From Aspidapion aeneum (Eukaryota; Arthropoda; Insecta; Coleoptera; Brentidae): a DNA stretch of 64,000 bases. The stretch's first letter is position 1, and every line of letters begins with the position of its first letter. The notes under the pieces were generated by a model, which was given only the letters and a program-made list of their open reading frames with translations, was not told where the DNA came from and did no database searches. Location of the stretch: contig OY755044.1 in NCBI GenBank assembly GCA_963576565.1, positions 51,281,847 through 51,345,846 on the forward strand, written 5' to 3'. This document shows positions 10,557-20,505 of the stretch, in pieces. The position numbers and the translations under genes are program-made.

Positions 10557-12004
10557 ATGGTTAATAACTCATTTAATCAATCAAGGGACGACACTGCGAA
10601 CTCTTCGTTTACAGCTGATTATGATAGTAACAACAATAATTTTTCTATAGGTCTACTAAATGTACGTTCTATGAATACCGGTTTTGATGAGCTTGTAAAC
10701 TACATTTTTAAATACAACTTTGACATATTTTGCCTTAATGAAACGTGGCTAAATGATCAAATTTCCGAATATGTCTATAGTATTCCCGGTTATTCATTTA
10801 TAAGACAAGATAGACAACAGGGTAGAGGCGGTGGAGTGGCCATTTACATTAAAAAATATTTAAAATATAAGGAAGTTCTGTTCGATCTTAATTTTATGGA
10901 AAATACTGCAATTAATTTTAATATTGGTGGCAAGTCATACTTACTAATTAATATTTACAGTGTTCCATCTGAAAGTAAGTCACAATTTCTGGACACGTTA
11001 AAAGAATTTTTAGGATTGGTTACCCCCAGTAATGACTTTATCATTTTAGCAGGTGACATAAATATAAATTATTTGGAGAATAGCTTATATTCAGAATGAC
11101 TAAAAATAATCCTTAACACTTTTGAGCTTACACAGCATATAACAGAGCCAACTATAATAAATTTAGCCACAAATCAATCTAGTTTAATAGACATGATAAT
11201 ATCAAACAATAGCCTTACCACCTGTAAATCTGGTTCTCTTTCTATATCTCAATGCATAACTGATCATAACTTGGTATTTTCTACATTTCCTTTACCAAAA
11301 ATACAAAACTCAAAAAAAGAAATTTTTTATCGCGCGTACAATAAAATAAATATGCAGCAGTTTTTAATGGATGGACAGAGAATCGGTTGGGACCTACTTT
11401 ACAACACGAATAATGTGGATGAGAAGGTAAATTTTTTTAATACTAACATTTTAAATATTTTAGAAAAGCATGCCCCTATAAAGACAAGAATAATTACCGA
11501 AAAACCCTTTTTGCCGTGGCTAACTGATAACATACAACTAATGATAAAATTAAGAGATAAGGCACATAAAAAATTTTTAAGGACTAGGCATGAATGTGAT
11601 TTAAACTACTACAGACAGTTAAGAAATTTTACAAAACATGCACTAATAAGAGAAAAAAAATCATATTTTAATACGCTTACACAGAAAAAGGGCAAAGCAT
11701 TTTGGGAACATGCAAAAAAATTAAACATTACAAAAAACGCACCTAACGACATACTAGACGACTTACAGAATGCAGAGACTATTCACAATTTTTTTCAGGA
11801 AACAGATAACATGGTCGACACAACTTCAAATGATTTAGTGAATTTTTACAATACCAATAGACTCATAGACAATGTTGCATTTTACAAAATAATATCTTCA
11901 ATCTCTTCAAATGCCATTGGTATAGATGGGATTTCAATTAAAGATTTCAGGCTTTGCCTTCCGTTCTGCTCTGGTGCTTTAATAAATATTATTAATAGCT
12001 GCAT

Positions 12005-12008
<4 letters not shown>
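10557..12008 (+). pseudogene. LINE endonuclease and N-terminal RT region
   Basis: ATG at 10557 (GGACAATGG) begins a frame with APE endonuclease blocks: LLNVRSM, FCLNETWLND, GGGVAIYIK, IILAGDININ, SLIDMIISNN and TDHNLVF. The endonuclease nicks the target to prime reverse transcription. A linker with PFLPWLTDNIQLMIKLRDKAHKK and the RT start (GIDGISIKDF) follow. A single in-frame TGA at 11097-11099 interrupts it; the frame is otherwise open until the RTE insertion at 12009. The TA-repeat-encoded Tyr-Ile string beyond 12008 is not real protein. Confidence 0.85.

Positions 12009-12083
<75 letters not shown>
12007..12083. repeat. (TA)n microsatellite
   Basis: This is an uninterrupted TA run of about 76 bp placed exactly between the left target duplication and the rest of the RTE insert. 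The RTE 3' end also closes in a short TA run, so it may be expanded element-end or target sequence. Confidence 0.95.
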
Positions 12084-12086
<3 letters not shown>

Positions 12087-13479
12087 AATAAAAAAAAACA
12101 TATTGTTTTAGAGTTTAAGTGAAAAAAAGAGAAATAGGTTTAGGTATATAATATAGGATTATCTTTAATATCTATAACAAATCCGATTTTTTGGATTAAA
12201 TGGTTTTCTGCATTTTCTCACATTTTTTTTGGAATATTCGCCAAACGGATAGATTTTTTAAGTTTCAAAACTCGACATAACTTTTCAAAAAACGCTAGTC
12301 TTTGCTTCATAAAAAATTGTGTAGCTTTTATTCTTTAAGTGCAATTTTTGATTATCCTTCGCCTCAATGCTTTCTGGTCATTCTTTAGTGATGTATGCGA
12401 CATTTGTACACAAAAAAAAGATACTGTATGCGTATAAGGCAAGAAGTAAACTTCCACCAAATTAATTTCTTGAGACATATGTTTTAAATATTGAAGGCAA
12501 TGTGAAGAGGGTCTGCTCCGCATAAAGCCGCAATACTACGTCAGGCGTCAGCACAGGTTGCAAGTGATTTCAAGAGATGACTTCAGTAGTTGCCAAGGCC
12601 TTAAGAACATTATTACTAGCTTTCGACGGAAAATCAATCTTCAATCAATACGTACATAAAGGAAGAGGGCTTTTTTATTACCGGTAATCTTAGTAACGAC
12701 TTAACTTAACTAACTTCAATGAAATTGGTACACAAGTTCTATGAGCTATTCTGTCTCGTTAAGGCTGGTTTTTTTACGCTACTACGCGTGCTAGTCGGGT
12801 GAACAGGCGGTTATTTTTAGGCTAGAAACTTTATATACTTGTAAGTATCCGAAAAATGTAGTTTTGATTTTTGTTTAACAATTTTTTTCTAAATGTCGAA
12901 ATCGGCGTTAACTTCACGTGGCTTAATTGGTCAAGATTAGGTCAACACCGATTTCGAGCTTCCAAAAGGAAGACGAGCGAGCTATAATTTAAAAAATTAT
13001 CTCGAGCAGGCACGTACCTTGTTCTGGATGTTGACGCGTAGCTTTATTTTTGTTGAAAATCAACGAGTGAGAACTGTGCTAGTTTAGCTGCTTTGGTTTA
13101 TGATATATTGCTCTCGATTTTGAGTATACTATATATTTTCTCAAAAGTTGTGACTGGCAATTATTATGACTAATTTTTTTGAAAATGTAATTTTTAATCT
13201 AAATCTAAAACCTCGTTTTGCTAGCTGCTATGGTTTGTAAGATATGATTTTTTAAGAAAAAATTTTATATCTCAAAATGTGCGACTTAGGCGAACTTTGA
13301 CGTTATGAGACATTTTTTTGAAAATATAATTCTTAATCCAACCAAAAATTATTGGCCCTATCCACGAGAACTGCAAAATGTTTGTTCCAAATTTGATTAA
13401 AATCGGTTTATTGGTTTATGAGGTATCGTGTCCAAGACCAACGGACAGACAGACACTGTCACAAAATTTGGTAATTTTT
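12084..13479. other. Unassigned AT-rich stretch within the RTE insert
   Basis: No gene is supported. Small features are an inverted pair around 12896-12958 (CGAAATCGGCGTTAA against AACACCGATTTCGAG) and a CAACGGACAGACAGACACTG string near 13439-13458, of a kind often seen in insect repeats. The stretch may be a decayed non-coding element or a long 5' leader. Confidence 0.4.
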
Positions 13480-14000
13480 TTACCCAATTAACTTATAAAC
13501 AAAATTTCGGACTCCCATTTCCTTTATTTATTTTAAACACAATGTTTCGGTTAGTAAGTATCTCTAACCGTTTTCAAGTGTAAACTAAACAATCCAGTCT
13601 ACAGACTACTACTTATACTACTTTATTCTGCATTATAAATACAGCTTCAATAATTTTTCGTTTTCGCCAATGCTACTCCTTATGCAAAACTTTAGCTTCA
13701 GACTATTGAATCCTGTGACATTTGACCACGCACGTTCCGCTAAACCGGATTTTTCAATATCTCCTAAATTCTCTTTTACCACACTCACACGGGATTTGAT
13801 ACATGCATTCTTTATTATATGAAGGATTTTCTGGTTTTGTTTTAGTTACAAAACTCTTTATCGTATTTCCCGGTGAAAATAATGTTTTAATATTATAGTG
13901 TTTGGTTATTCGTCTTATGTTTTCTGGAATCCCTTGGACTAGAAAGTTAATAACACCCCACCGGTTATTATTTTGAGAATTTGCTACATTTTAGAGATCG
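13480..14000 (-). pseudogene. Penelope-like element remnant (GIY-YIG region and 3' end)
   Basis: Read on the minus strand, 13960-13770 gives VINFLVQGIPENI, IRRITKHYNIKTLFSPG and then YQIPCECGK, the Cys-rich start of the GIY-YIG endonuclease of Penelope-like elements. The reading then breaks at a stop, and a short tail follows (SGLAERAW and further fragments). Downstream is a hammerhead-like fold and an AT-rich 3' end. RT is absent. The sequence differs enough from the other Penelope-like copy to be another family. It lies antisense to the surrounding RTE. Confidence 0.6.
13533..13586 (-). ncRNA. Hammerhead-like ribozyme motif of the Penelope-like remnant
   Basis: On the minus strand the order is ACAC, TTGAAAA, C, GGTTAG, a 9-nt loop, CTAACC, GAAAC, ATT, GTGT. 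This fits hammerhead layout: stem I ACAC/GTGT, core UUGAAAA for CUGANGA, a 6-bp stem II, the GAAA box, a minimal stem III, and cleavage expected after U in ATT. Core position 3 is U rather than C and position 8 is A rather than G, which keeps the 3-8 pair. One extra base precedes stem II. Activity is untested. Confidence 0.45.
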
Positions 14001-14104
14001 TTGAGTTTATTAATTTCTCAGAATAACCATTCGGTTGTAAGTCCTTTTAATGTTGTAGATTTCTGTGATTAATTCTACAAATATTTACGGCTCTTAAATA
14101 AAAA

Positions 14105-14510
14105 ATTCTAGGGGTACGGGGTAGACCTCGTCAGATGTCTATCAGGGGAAATGAATCAACTCCTGCCCTCCGTAGATTCCAGGTACTCTCTGACCCGGAG
14201 AGTTAGCACCTGTTTAGGGTCCCATTCCCAGGGTTACGGGAGAAGACCACATCGGTATGAAAGGCGGAGAGGATGGACCTCGGTACGGTGATCATAGCGC
14301 AGGTGGCAACCCTTTCTTTTAGGGATAGTATAAAAGAAGAAGATGCTGCCTTGTAGTACCGGCGTTGGAATCGTCAAAGGCTAGGGGAAGAAAACCTCGA
14401 TCAAAAATCACCTGGTCCTCCAGGTTGGGGGTTGGGGCATTAGACTAACTCTCTGATACCCGGAAAAAACGTACACTGTTAAAAAACCCAATCAAACGCC
14501 TCGGAAAGAA
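14105..14510 (+). other. RTE-like 5' leader
   Basis: This is a GC-richer, gene-free stretch compared with its surroundings (GGTACGGGGTAGACCTCG, GGTGATCATAGCGCAGG, CAGGTTGGGGGTTGGGG) that leads into the endonuclease ATG at 14511. The abrupt change in composition near 14105 suggests the true 5' end of the RTE-like unit. Confidence 0.45.
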
Positions 14511-15473
14511 ATGAAAAACCTAAGACGAATCAAGCAAAGAAACAGGAATATGATTTTTGGTACATGGAACGTACAAGGAATGAGTCGAAAAATGAATGAA
14601 ATAGTACATGAGTGCAGCAGAATGAAGGTTGACCTTGCTGTACTAACAGAAACGAAGAAGAAAGGAAAAGGATCTGAAAACCTAGGACAGTATGACCATT
14701 TCTATAGCGGAGTGGCAAAAGAAAAACATGCTCAACAAGGAGTATCTATTTTGGTCAACAAAAGATTTAGAAAATTTATCACCAACTGGGAAGCAGTAAA
14801 TGAACGGCTAATAAGAATGAGTATAACAATAAAAGGAATGAGACTTACGATTTTTGGAATCTATGCGTATAATGACGATGCAAATGTAGCCGTGAAAGAC
14901 AATTTTTTTGAAGAAATCCACAATGAAATATCAGCAGTAAGTACATCTAGAGAAATTGTAATATTGGGAGATTTAAATAGTAGAACAGGTAACAGAGTAA
15001 ATGATCTGACAGTTGGCCAATATGGAGAAGATGTTGTTAATGACAATGGAAACCGGCTTATCACAGTATGTGAGCAATTAGACCTAAAAATCCAAAACGG
15101 TTTTTTCCAACATAAGAAAATACACAAATATACCTGGACCAAACCCTCACAAAACCTGAAATCCGTCATTGATTATCTTATCACTAAACAAAAGACAAAA
15201 CTAAAAATTCAAGATGTCAGAACAAAGCGTGGATCAACATGCGGAAGTGATCACTATTTTCTGGAGACCAAAATTCTCTTTCCTTATCAAGGCCGAAGCC
15301 TCCATCAACAAAATCTTGATGATACAGTGAATGAGGAAATTGATCACTGTCAATATAATCTACTAACCCTAGAACATGACAGCGTAAAAAACTTGTACAA
15401 AAAGAGACTGAACGAAAAACTTAATCAAGTTCAGGTGAAACCCCAGATGAGGAATACGAATGTATTACATTAA
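14511..15473 (+). CDS. RTE-like APE endonuclease (separated from RT by one frameshift)
   Basis: ATG at 14511 opens a 320-codon frame. APE endonuclease blocks are MIFGTWNVQGMS (about residues 19-30), LAVLTETKKK, GVSILVNKRF, IVILGDLNSRTG, DYLITKQK and GSDHYFLETK (about 244-253). It nicks target DNA for target-primed reverse transcription. The last 14 or so residues are out of frame: a one-base indel near 15435 (TTCAGGTGAAACC) moves the real reading into the RT frame, which continues TPDEEYECITLSIHQAAKEA. It was therefore probably one endonuclease-RT protein of about 960 residues. Confidence 0.85.
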   Translation: MKNLRRIKQRNRNMIFGTWNVQGMSRKMNEIVHECSRMKVDLAVLTETKKKGKGSENLGQYDHFYSGVAKEKHAQQGVSILVNKRFRKFITNWEAVNERLIRMSITIKGMRLTIFGIYAYNDDANVAVKDNFFEEIHNEISAVSTSREIVILGDLNSRTGNRVNDLTVGQYGEDVVNDNGNRLITVCEQLDLKIQNGFFQHKKIHKYTWTKPSQNLKSVIDYLITKQKTKLKIQDVRTKRGSTCGSDHYFLETKILFPYQGRSLHQQNLDDTVNEEIDHCQYNLLTLEHDSVKNLYKKRLNEKLNQVQVKPQMRNTNVLH

Positions 15474-15508
15474 GCATCCATCAAGCTGCAAAAGAAGCAC
15501 TAGGATTA

Positions 15509-17416
15509 GTGGAAGAAACTCCTAAAAGAACAAAACCATACTGGTGGGATGCTGAGATTGAAAGTGAAATAGAGGAAAAAAGGAAATTATATCACACATA
15601 CTTATCCCAAAAGACAGATGAAAGCAGAGAAGAATACAAAAGCGCGCAATCAAAGGTGAGAAGAATGGTCAGTGATAAGAAAAATCGATCATGGATGCAA
15701 AAGTGCCAGAAAATAGATTCTTACTTAGGAGTTAGGAGAAGTACCGAAAGCTGGAAAACTATAAGATCGATCAAAAAAGAAACATGCAGAGATATTATTT
15801 CACCAATACCAGACAAAGAATGGGATGAGCATTTTAAAAAACTTTTAACTGAAGATAGAGCAGAATTCAAGGAAGACGAAAAAGACAATATCATTAGAAC
15901 GATGGGATCTCCAGTACCCCTCACAATATCTGAGGTCAAAAACGTGTGCAAAACCTTAAAAAGCGGTAAATCTGCCGGACCCGGAAATATCCCAGCTGAA
16001 CTTATTAAATATGGCACTGAAGAATTGTTTTGGAGATTACGGAATCTTTTCCAAAGATATTTAAATGAAGCTGTAGTACCAACTGAGTGGAAAACGTCAT
16101 ATATATCCACAATACACAAAAAAGGCAGGAAAGATATATGTGACAATTATAGAGGTATATCTGTGACTAGTACGCTAAGCAGAATATATGGCAAAATAAT
16201 AAGAAATAAAGTGGAGAGCGAATATAACGATATGGAGGCAGAAGAACAAGCTGGTTTCAGGGCGGGTAGATCGACTTCAGATCATCTCTTTTGTATAACC
16301 CAAGTTATTGAAAAGAAAATGGCATACGGACAAGAGCTCCATCTGCTTTACGTAGATTTGCAGAAGGCATATGATAGTATACCACTAAATCTACTTTGGA
16401 AAGCGTTGGAAAAGACAAACATAAGCGTACAACTAATTAAGGCCATCAAAGAGTTATACCGCAATAGTAAGGCAAAAGTTAAAATAAAAGCAAAACTAAC
16501 CAAAGGCTTTCAAGTAAATAAAGGTCTTAAACAAGGTTGCTGTATCTCGCCTACGCTATTCAAGATATATTTGGAACAGGTCCTTAAAGTCTGGAAGAGA
16601 AAATGCCAAAACATGGGAATTCCGTTGGATGAAACCATCTTGTATACTTTATGTTTCGCCGATGATCAGATAGTGGTGGCTCAGGATTATGACGACCTCG
16701 AATATATGACACGAAAACTAATAGAAGAGTACAATAAGTGGGGACTAGAGGTTAATATCAATAAGACAGAGGATATGTGTATTGGTGGAACTAAACAGGA
16801 TCTAATCTTAAATACTGGGCAGCGAATTCAGTCCTGTGATGAGTATAAATACTTGGGTCTAAAAATTACAGCTGACGGAACACTAGACAAAGCTATAAAA
16901 GATAGAAACGTACAAGGAAGAAAAGCAATAACTTTATTAAATGGAATAATTTGGGACCAGAGTATATCAAAACATAACAAAAAGCTTATATATAACACCA
17001 TTGTTAAAAGTATTATTACATACGGCTCAGAAGTATGGCCAATCAAAGATAGAACAGAAAAAATGCTTTCCGCTACGGAGATGGACTATTGGAGAAGAGC
17101 AGCAGGGAAATCAAAAAGAGAAAGAGTTACCAATCAAAGAATAAGAGAAATTATGACAGTGGGTGAACGTACTCTAGTGGATGATATAAGAACAAAACAA
17201 CTGGTGTGGTACGGACATGTACAAAGAATGGATGATGGAAGACTACCTAAACAAATATTACAATGGAAACCAACTGGCCGAAGAAAACGAGGAAGGCCGA
17301 GGAGAAGCTGGAGAGAAGGAATAGATAGTGAAATAAGAATAAGAAGCCTAGATGATGAATTATGGGCAAACAGAAACGAGTGGAGATTGGGTATCGGAAG
17401 ACGTAGAACGTTGTGA
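15509..17416 (+). CDS. RTE-like reverse transcriptase
   Basis: This uninterrupted 635-codon frame has no convincing start of its own; it is the second half of the endonuclease-RT protein. RT blocks in order are SAGPGNIPAELIK, YISTIHKKGRKD, NYRGISVTS, QAGFRAGRSTSDHLF, LLYVDLQKAYDSI, GLKQGCCISPTLFKIYL, the catalytic FADDQIVVA and GLEVNINKTE. The C-terminal tail WYGHVQRMDDGRLPKQIL, GRRKRGRPRRSW is frequent in this group. All catalytic Asp residues are present. With one indel repaired upstream the copy would be complete, so it is among the younger insertions. A relative lies in three pieces at 41833-50647. Confidence 0.9.
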   Translation: MEETPKRTKPYWWDAEIESEIEEKRKLYHTYLSQKTDESREEYKSAQSKVRRMVSDKKNRSWMQKCQKIDSYLGVRRSTESWKTIRSIKKETCRDIISPIPDKEWDEHFKKLLTEDRAEFKEDEKDNIIRTMGSPVPLTISEVKNVCKTLKSGKSAGPGNIPAELIKYGTEELFWRLRNLFQRYLNEAVVPTEWKTSYISTIHKKGRKDICDNYRGISVTSTLSRIYGKIIRNKVESEYNDMEAEEQAGFRAGRSTSDHLFCITQVIEKKMAYGQELHLLYVDLQKAYDSIPLNLLWKALEKTNISVQLIKAIKELYRNSKAKVKIKAKLTKGFQVNKGLKQGCCISPTLFKIYLEQVLKVWKRKCQNMGIPLDETILYTLCFADDQIVVAQDYDDLEYMTRKLIEEYNKWGLEVNINKTEDMCIGGTKQDLILNTGQRIQSCDEYKYLGLKITADGTLDKAIKDRNVQGRKAITLLNGIIWDQSISKHNKKLIYNTIVKSIITYGSEVWPIKDRTEKMLSATEMDYWRRAAGKSKRERVTNQRIREIMTVGERTLVDDIRTKQLVWYGHVQRMDDGRLPKQILQWKPTGRRKRGRPRRSWREGIDSEIRIRSLDDELWANRNEWRLGIGRRRTL

Positions 17417-17434
17417 AACCGATAAATATATATA

Positions 17435-18122
17435 TAATAGCTGCATCTTACAAAATACTTATCCATCCATCTGGAAAAAAGCCATTGTAAAACCAATTCC
17501 AAAAATTCAAAAACCAAGCGAAATAAAAGATTTGCGACCAATAAGTGTCTTGCCTGCCGCATCAAAAATATTTGAAAAATTTATTTACAACCAAATTATA
17601 ACTTTTGCCGAGCGTAATAATTTAATCCCAGAGTGTCAGTCCGGATTTCGAAAAAATTATAGCACTACAACAGCCCTAGTAAACGTATTAAATGACATTC
17701 GAAAAAATGAAGAACAAGGTAACAGTACTTGCTTGGCTTTACTAGATTTTAGTAAAGCTTTTGATACAATTAGTCATAAAATGTTACTGGCAAAGCTTAA
17801 TTATTTTGGTCTTTCTAGAAATTCAAACATGCTGTGTGAAAATATACTAAGTAATAGGTACAATTGTGTTGAGATTGAAAAAATGGCAGGCTGTCAGAGA
17901 TCGAACTTTCAAATAATAAAACAAGGAGTTCCACAAGGATCGGTTTTATCTCCACTATTTTTTTCTCTCTATGTTGCAGATATGTCAAAAAATATAACAT
18001 TTTCAAAACTTGAGCAGTTTGCTGATGATAGTCAACTGCACATTCCTATAAATAAACATACCTTGTCAGACGTTAATAATAAACTAAATTTGGACATTGT
18101 ATTTCATTTGAACATCACATAA
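17435..18122 (+). pseudogene. Jockey/CR1-group LINE RT, second piece
   Basis: This resumes the RT interrupted at 12008: NSCILQNTYPSIWKKAIVKPIPK, LRPISVLPAASKIFEKF, QSGFRKNYSTTTALV, LALLDFSKAFDTISH, GVPQGSVLSPLFFSLYVADM and the catalytic box FADDSQLHIPINK. It stops shortly after NNKLNLDI, where the normal continuation of the RT palm and thumb (roughly 100 residues) has been deleted near 18100. Confidence 0.85.
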
Positions 18123-18205
18123 GAACAAAACTTATTGCTGGATATATACGTCTAAAAAGTTTATATAAATATAAAAAATTCTTATCATCAAAACAAAAAT
18201 ATTTT

Positions 18206-18667
18206 TTGTGTGACTCCTTAATTTTATCATTATTTGATTATGCAGATGTGGTCTATAGCGAGTCATTGTCTTGGCAATCTAAAAAATCAGTCCAAAAAAT
18301 CCAAAATAGTTGCATGAGATTTGCCTACAACTTTCCCTACAGATGTCATATCACCCTCCATCTTAACAGCAATAAAATTTTAAACATGATTAATCGTCGG
18401 AGGCATCATTTGTATACTTTTGTTTATCGTATCATAAAAACTGGTAAACCAATTTACCTTGCCAGAAATTTTTTTACTTTATCGCACAGAACAAGAAACG
18501 CTCACAGGTTTATTATCCCCCGACATAGAACGGCAGCTTTTCAAAAATCATTTGTGTATAATGCTATTAGAATATGGAATGAACTTCCAAGGGAAATACA
18601 AAAGCTTTCATTAAAGTCCTATTCTAAATATACAAAAGGAAAACTGTTGGAACAACAACTGCTTTAA
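18206..18667 (+). pseudogene. Jockey/CR1-group LINE C-terminal region
   Basis: This is a different frame of the same LINE carrying the C-terminal block: SLFDYADVVYSESLSWQS, KKSVQKIQNSCMRFAYN, IIPRHRTAAFQKSFVYNAIRIWNELP and LKSYSKYTKGKLLEQQ. The final RIWNELP block is typical of Jockey/CR1-group proteins. It is joined to the RT piece through the deletion near 18100-18150. Confidence 0.8.
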
Positions 18668-19093
18668 AAGTTTTTAACTACTTTTGGGTTGACTTAAAAA
18701 AAAATACTTGTATTTTTCTCCCTTGTTGATGACAATTAATACTTAATACTTCGCTGTTTCCCCCGAGGGGCGTTTTGGCTTTCGGCTTTGGTGTGTGTCT
18801 GCATGGGTCGGCCGGACTGGGATAAATATATTGAACTATTTGTAGAATTGTAAGTTTTTTTAGTTCTACTCTTTACTTAGGTAACTTTTGTTAAAATGTA
18901 TTATTTACTTAATTTATTTGGGTCATTTCGCATAAGCCCTCTAAGGGCTTAGTGTTAGCGGTTTCTATAATCGAGAGATGGTCCATTTTCGTCACATTGA
19001 TTTTTTAATTTTTTTAGAAATATGTTCTTTTGTTATATTATTGGATTGACGAAATAAACGTTTGGAATTGAAAAACTGAATTGAATTGAATTG
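18668..19093 (+). other. LINE 3' untranslated region and GAATT-repeat tail
   Basis: No gene is present. A 426-bp non-coding 3' end includes short GC-rich words (CCCCGAGGGGCG, GCCCTCTAAGGGC) that could form hairpins recognised by the RT. It ends in AAACTGAATTGAATTGAATTG at the LTR junction, the microsatellite tail of the LINE. Confidence 0.7.
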
Positions 19094-19258
19094 AAGTTCG
19101 ATTTTTGTATATATTTTTTTTGGAATTCTTCAAGAAAATATTTGCCTTCCAAATTGTAACTGTGTTCGTGTGAAATGTAATTTTTCGACAAAAGACGTGG
19201 GGAATTTTTGGAGTTTTTTTATTTTTTTTTTAAACCACGTTTTGGATAAAAACTATAT
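19094..19258 (+). repeat. Gypsy 3' LTR, middle piece
   Basis: It matches 3396-3557 of the 5' LTR (TTGCCTTCCAAATTGTAACTG, TTTTTCGACAAAAGACGTGG, AAACCACGTTTTGG). It is bounded on the left by the LINE tail and on the right by the Penelope-like element. Confidence 0.85.
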
Positions 19259-20066
19259 ATTTATGTTTTACTGAATCGTCGGTATATGGGATAAAATAAA
19301 ACTGGATATTTCAAGCTAAGCCAACGTTTCGATGTTTATTAACACCTTTATCAAGGCTAAAATGACAAAAAAATACACGTTAAAACTGATCTCTAAGCAT
19401 TAATTAAGAAATATTTGAAAATTGATAGGTTTTTTAGTTAATAAAATTTTTTACAAAAATAGTTTTTTAAAGGTACATTACAACCAGAAATAAAACACGC
19501 AACACACAAATAAAAAATTAAAAATAAAGAATATACAGGATAAAAAGGGGGTGATGAGCACACTTACCTAACTTGATGCAATCCTAGAGTTGTTAAGTAT
19601 AATCACCTTCGTACTATATGATATATATAACCACATCACAAATGACAAATTTGAACTGTTAGAGTAGGTATATGTCGAACACGTTATTAAAAAATATAAT
19701 TTTGAAAACGAATTTTACTTGTTTTCTTGTCAAATGGAGCTGTGCAATAAGATAAAATATACCAAACTCTGGTTAAAAAACTGTTTTGTATGGAAAACAA
19801 AGAAAATTAAAAAGAATTTCGCGTTAGACGGTCAGTGACACAGAATTGGTAGTCTTTAAAATTTTATGAAACTTTTAATTATGTTATTGTAAACAGAACT
19901 TAAATTGTCAGTGTCCGTCTTTTTGTTGACTGTATTATCATGTGATTGGATGCACACCAACTGATCAACCTTTTTTGATAGTTACTTTCTTTGTCAAGTA
20001 TCTTGACTTCGTTGAAATTAAATTGGTGGTTAACAGTGAAACGGTGTGCAGCCAAAGCAGTTTGTT
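19259..20066 (-). repeat. Penelope-like element, inverted left arm
   Basis: It is almost base-for-base the complement of 21533-22343, covering the end of the GIY-YIG coding region, the 3' untranslated region and the ribozyme-like motif. A small indel (ACCAACTGATC against ACCATCTCACTGATC) is among the few differences. It has no function of its own in this orientation except as a terminal repeat. Confidence 0.9.
19310..19366 (-). ncRNA. Hammerhead-like ribozyme motif, left arm copy
   Basis: It is the exact complement of the motif at 22235-22290, with the same core words read on the minus strand (TTGATAA, GAAAC). Two convergent copies per element are what a terminal-repeat ribozyme of a Penelope-like element predicts. 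Confidence 0.5.
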
Positions 20067-20071
20067 ATCTA

Positions 20072-20103
<32 letters not shown>
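20067..20103. repeat. ATCT/TA microsatellite at the arm junction
   Basis: ATCTATCTATATATATA...ATCTATAT fills the joint between the inverted partial copy and the 5'-truncated sense copy. The open frame through it (Tyr-Ile repeats) is not protein. Confidence 0.9.
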
Positions 20104-20104
<1 letters not shown>

Positions 20105-20505
20105 ATATTATAATCTTTTAAAAGATAATCCAGATATTTTTGTCACAACATCTGATAAGGGTGGTCTGACTGTCGTAATGAATAAAAATGAATATAAACA
20201 AAAAATGTTGGAATTAGTATCTGATACGAGCACGTATGAACAACTTAAAAATGACCCAACCAAAAAATATCAAACAATGTGTAATAATTTAATAAACAAA
20301 CTCAAGGATTATCAACTTATTGATGAAATACAGTATAAGTCTCTAAAATGTTATAATGCACAACCTCCTAGAATTTATGGACTTATAAAAGTTCACAAAA
20401 ACAACAAATTAAGACCAGTGGTACCCTGTATTCGCTCTCCATCTTACACATTCAGTAAAAAGTTCGATAGAGTTTGTCGAATCGATGAAAGATCTTACTT
20501 TGCCG
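20104..20505 (+). pseudogene. Penelope-like RT, N-terminal piece
   Basis: The open frame gives FVTTSDKGGLTVVMNKNEY, NNLINKLKDYQLID, PPRIYGLIKVHKNNKLRPVV and CIRSPSYTFSKK, the known order of the region before RT motif A in Penelope-like elements. The start of the protein is missing, cut at the TA repeat. After FSKK the frame is wrong: an indel in the A5 run near 20457-20462 moves the reading to the next frame (SSIEFVESMKDL). Confidence 0.85.

Larger units (their letters stand above)
12009..17434 (+). mobile_element. RTE-like LINE with 16-bp target duplication
   Basis: TAATAGCTGCATCTTA stands at 11993-12008 and again at 17435-17450, a clean 16-bp target duplication inside the RT gene of the host LINE. 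The insert ends in the RTE-like tail GATAAATATATATATA. Its body is an endonuclease-RT unit (14511-17416) broken by a single frameshift. The 5' 2.1 kb, with a TA repeat and an antisense Penelope-like remnant, is not typical of such elements and is discussed under the findings. The exact clade (RTE, or a related endonuclease-RT group) is uncertain. Confidence 0.8.
10336..19093 (+). mobile_element. Jockey/CR1-group LINE, split by an RTE-like element
   Basis: The element runs from a short 5' leader through an APE-type endonuclease and a reverse transcriptase to a 3' tail of GAATT repeats (about 19072-19093), in the sense direction of the Gypsy LTR it entered. The likely duplication AAGT is at 10332-10335 and 19094-19097. 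Its RT frame stops at 12008 and resumes at 17451 on the far side of an RTE-like insertion. It also has an in-frame TGA, and a deletion in RT downstream of the catalytic box. Clade assignment is by motif style only. Confidence 0.8.

Noticed and set aside
12009..12122. Open frame through the TA run (Tyr-Ile repeats) extending the LINE protein
   Set aside because: It is encoded by a microsatellite after the RTE insertion point; the real protein continues at 17451.
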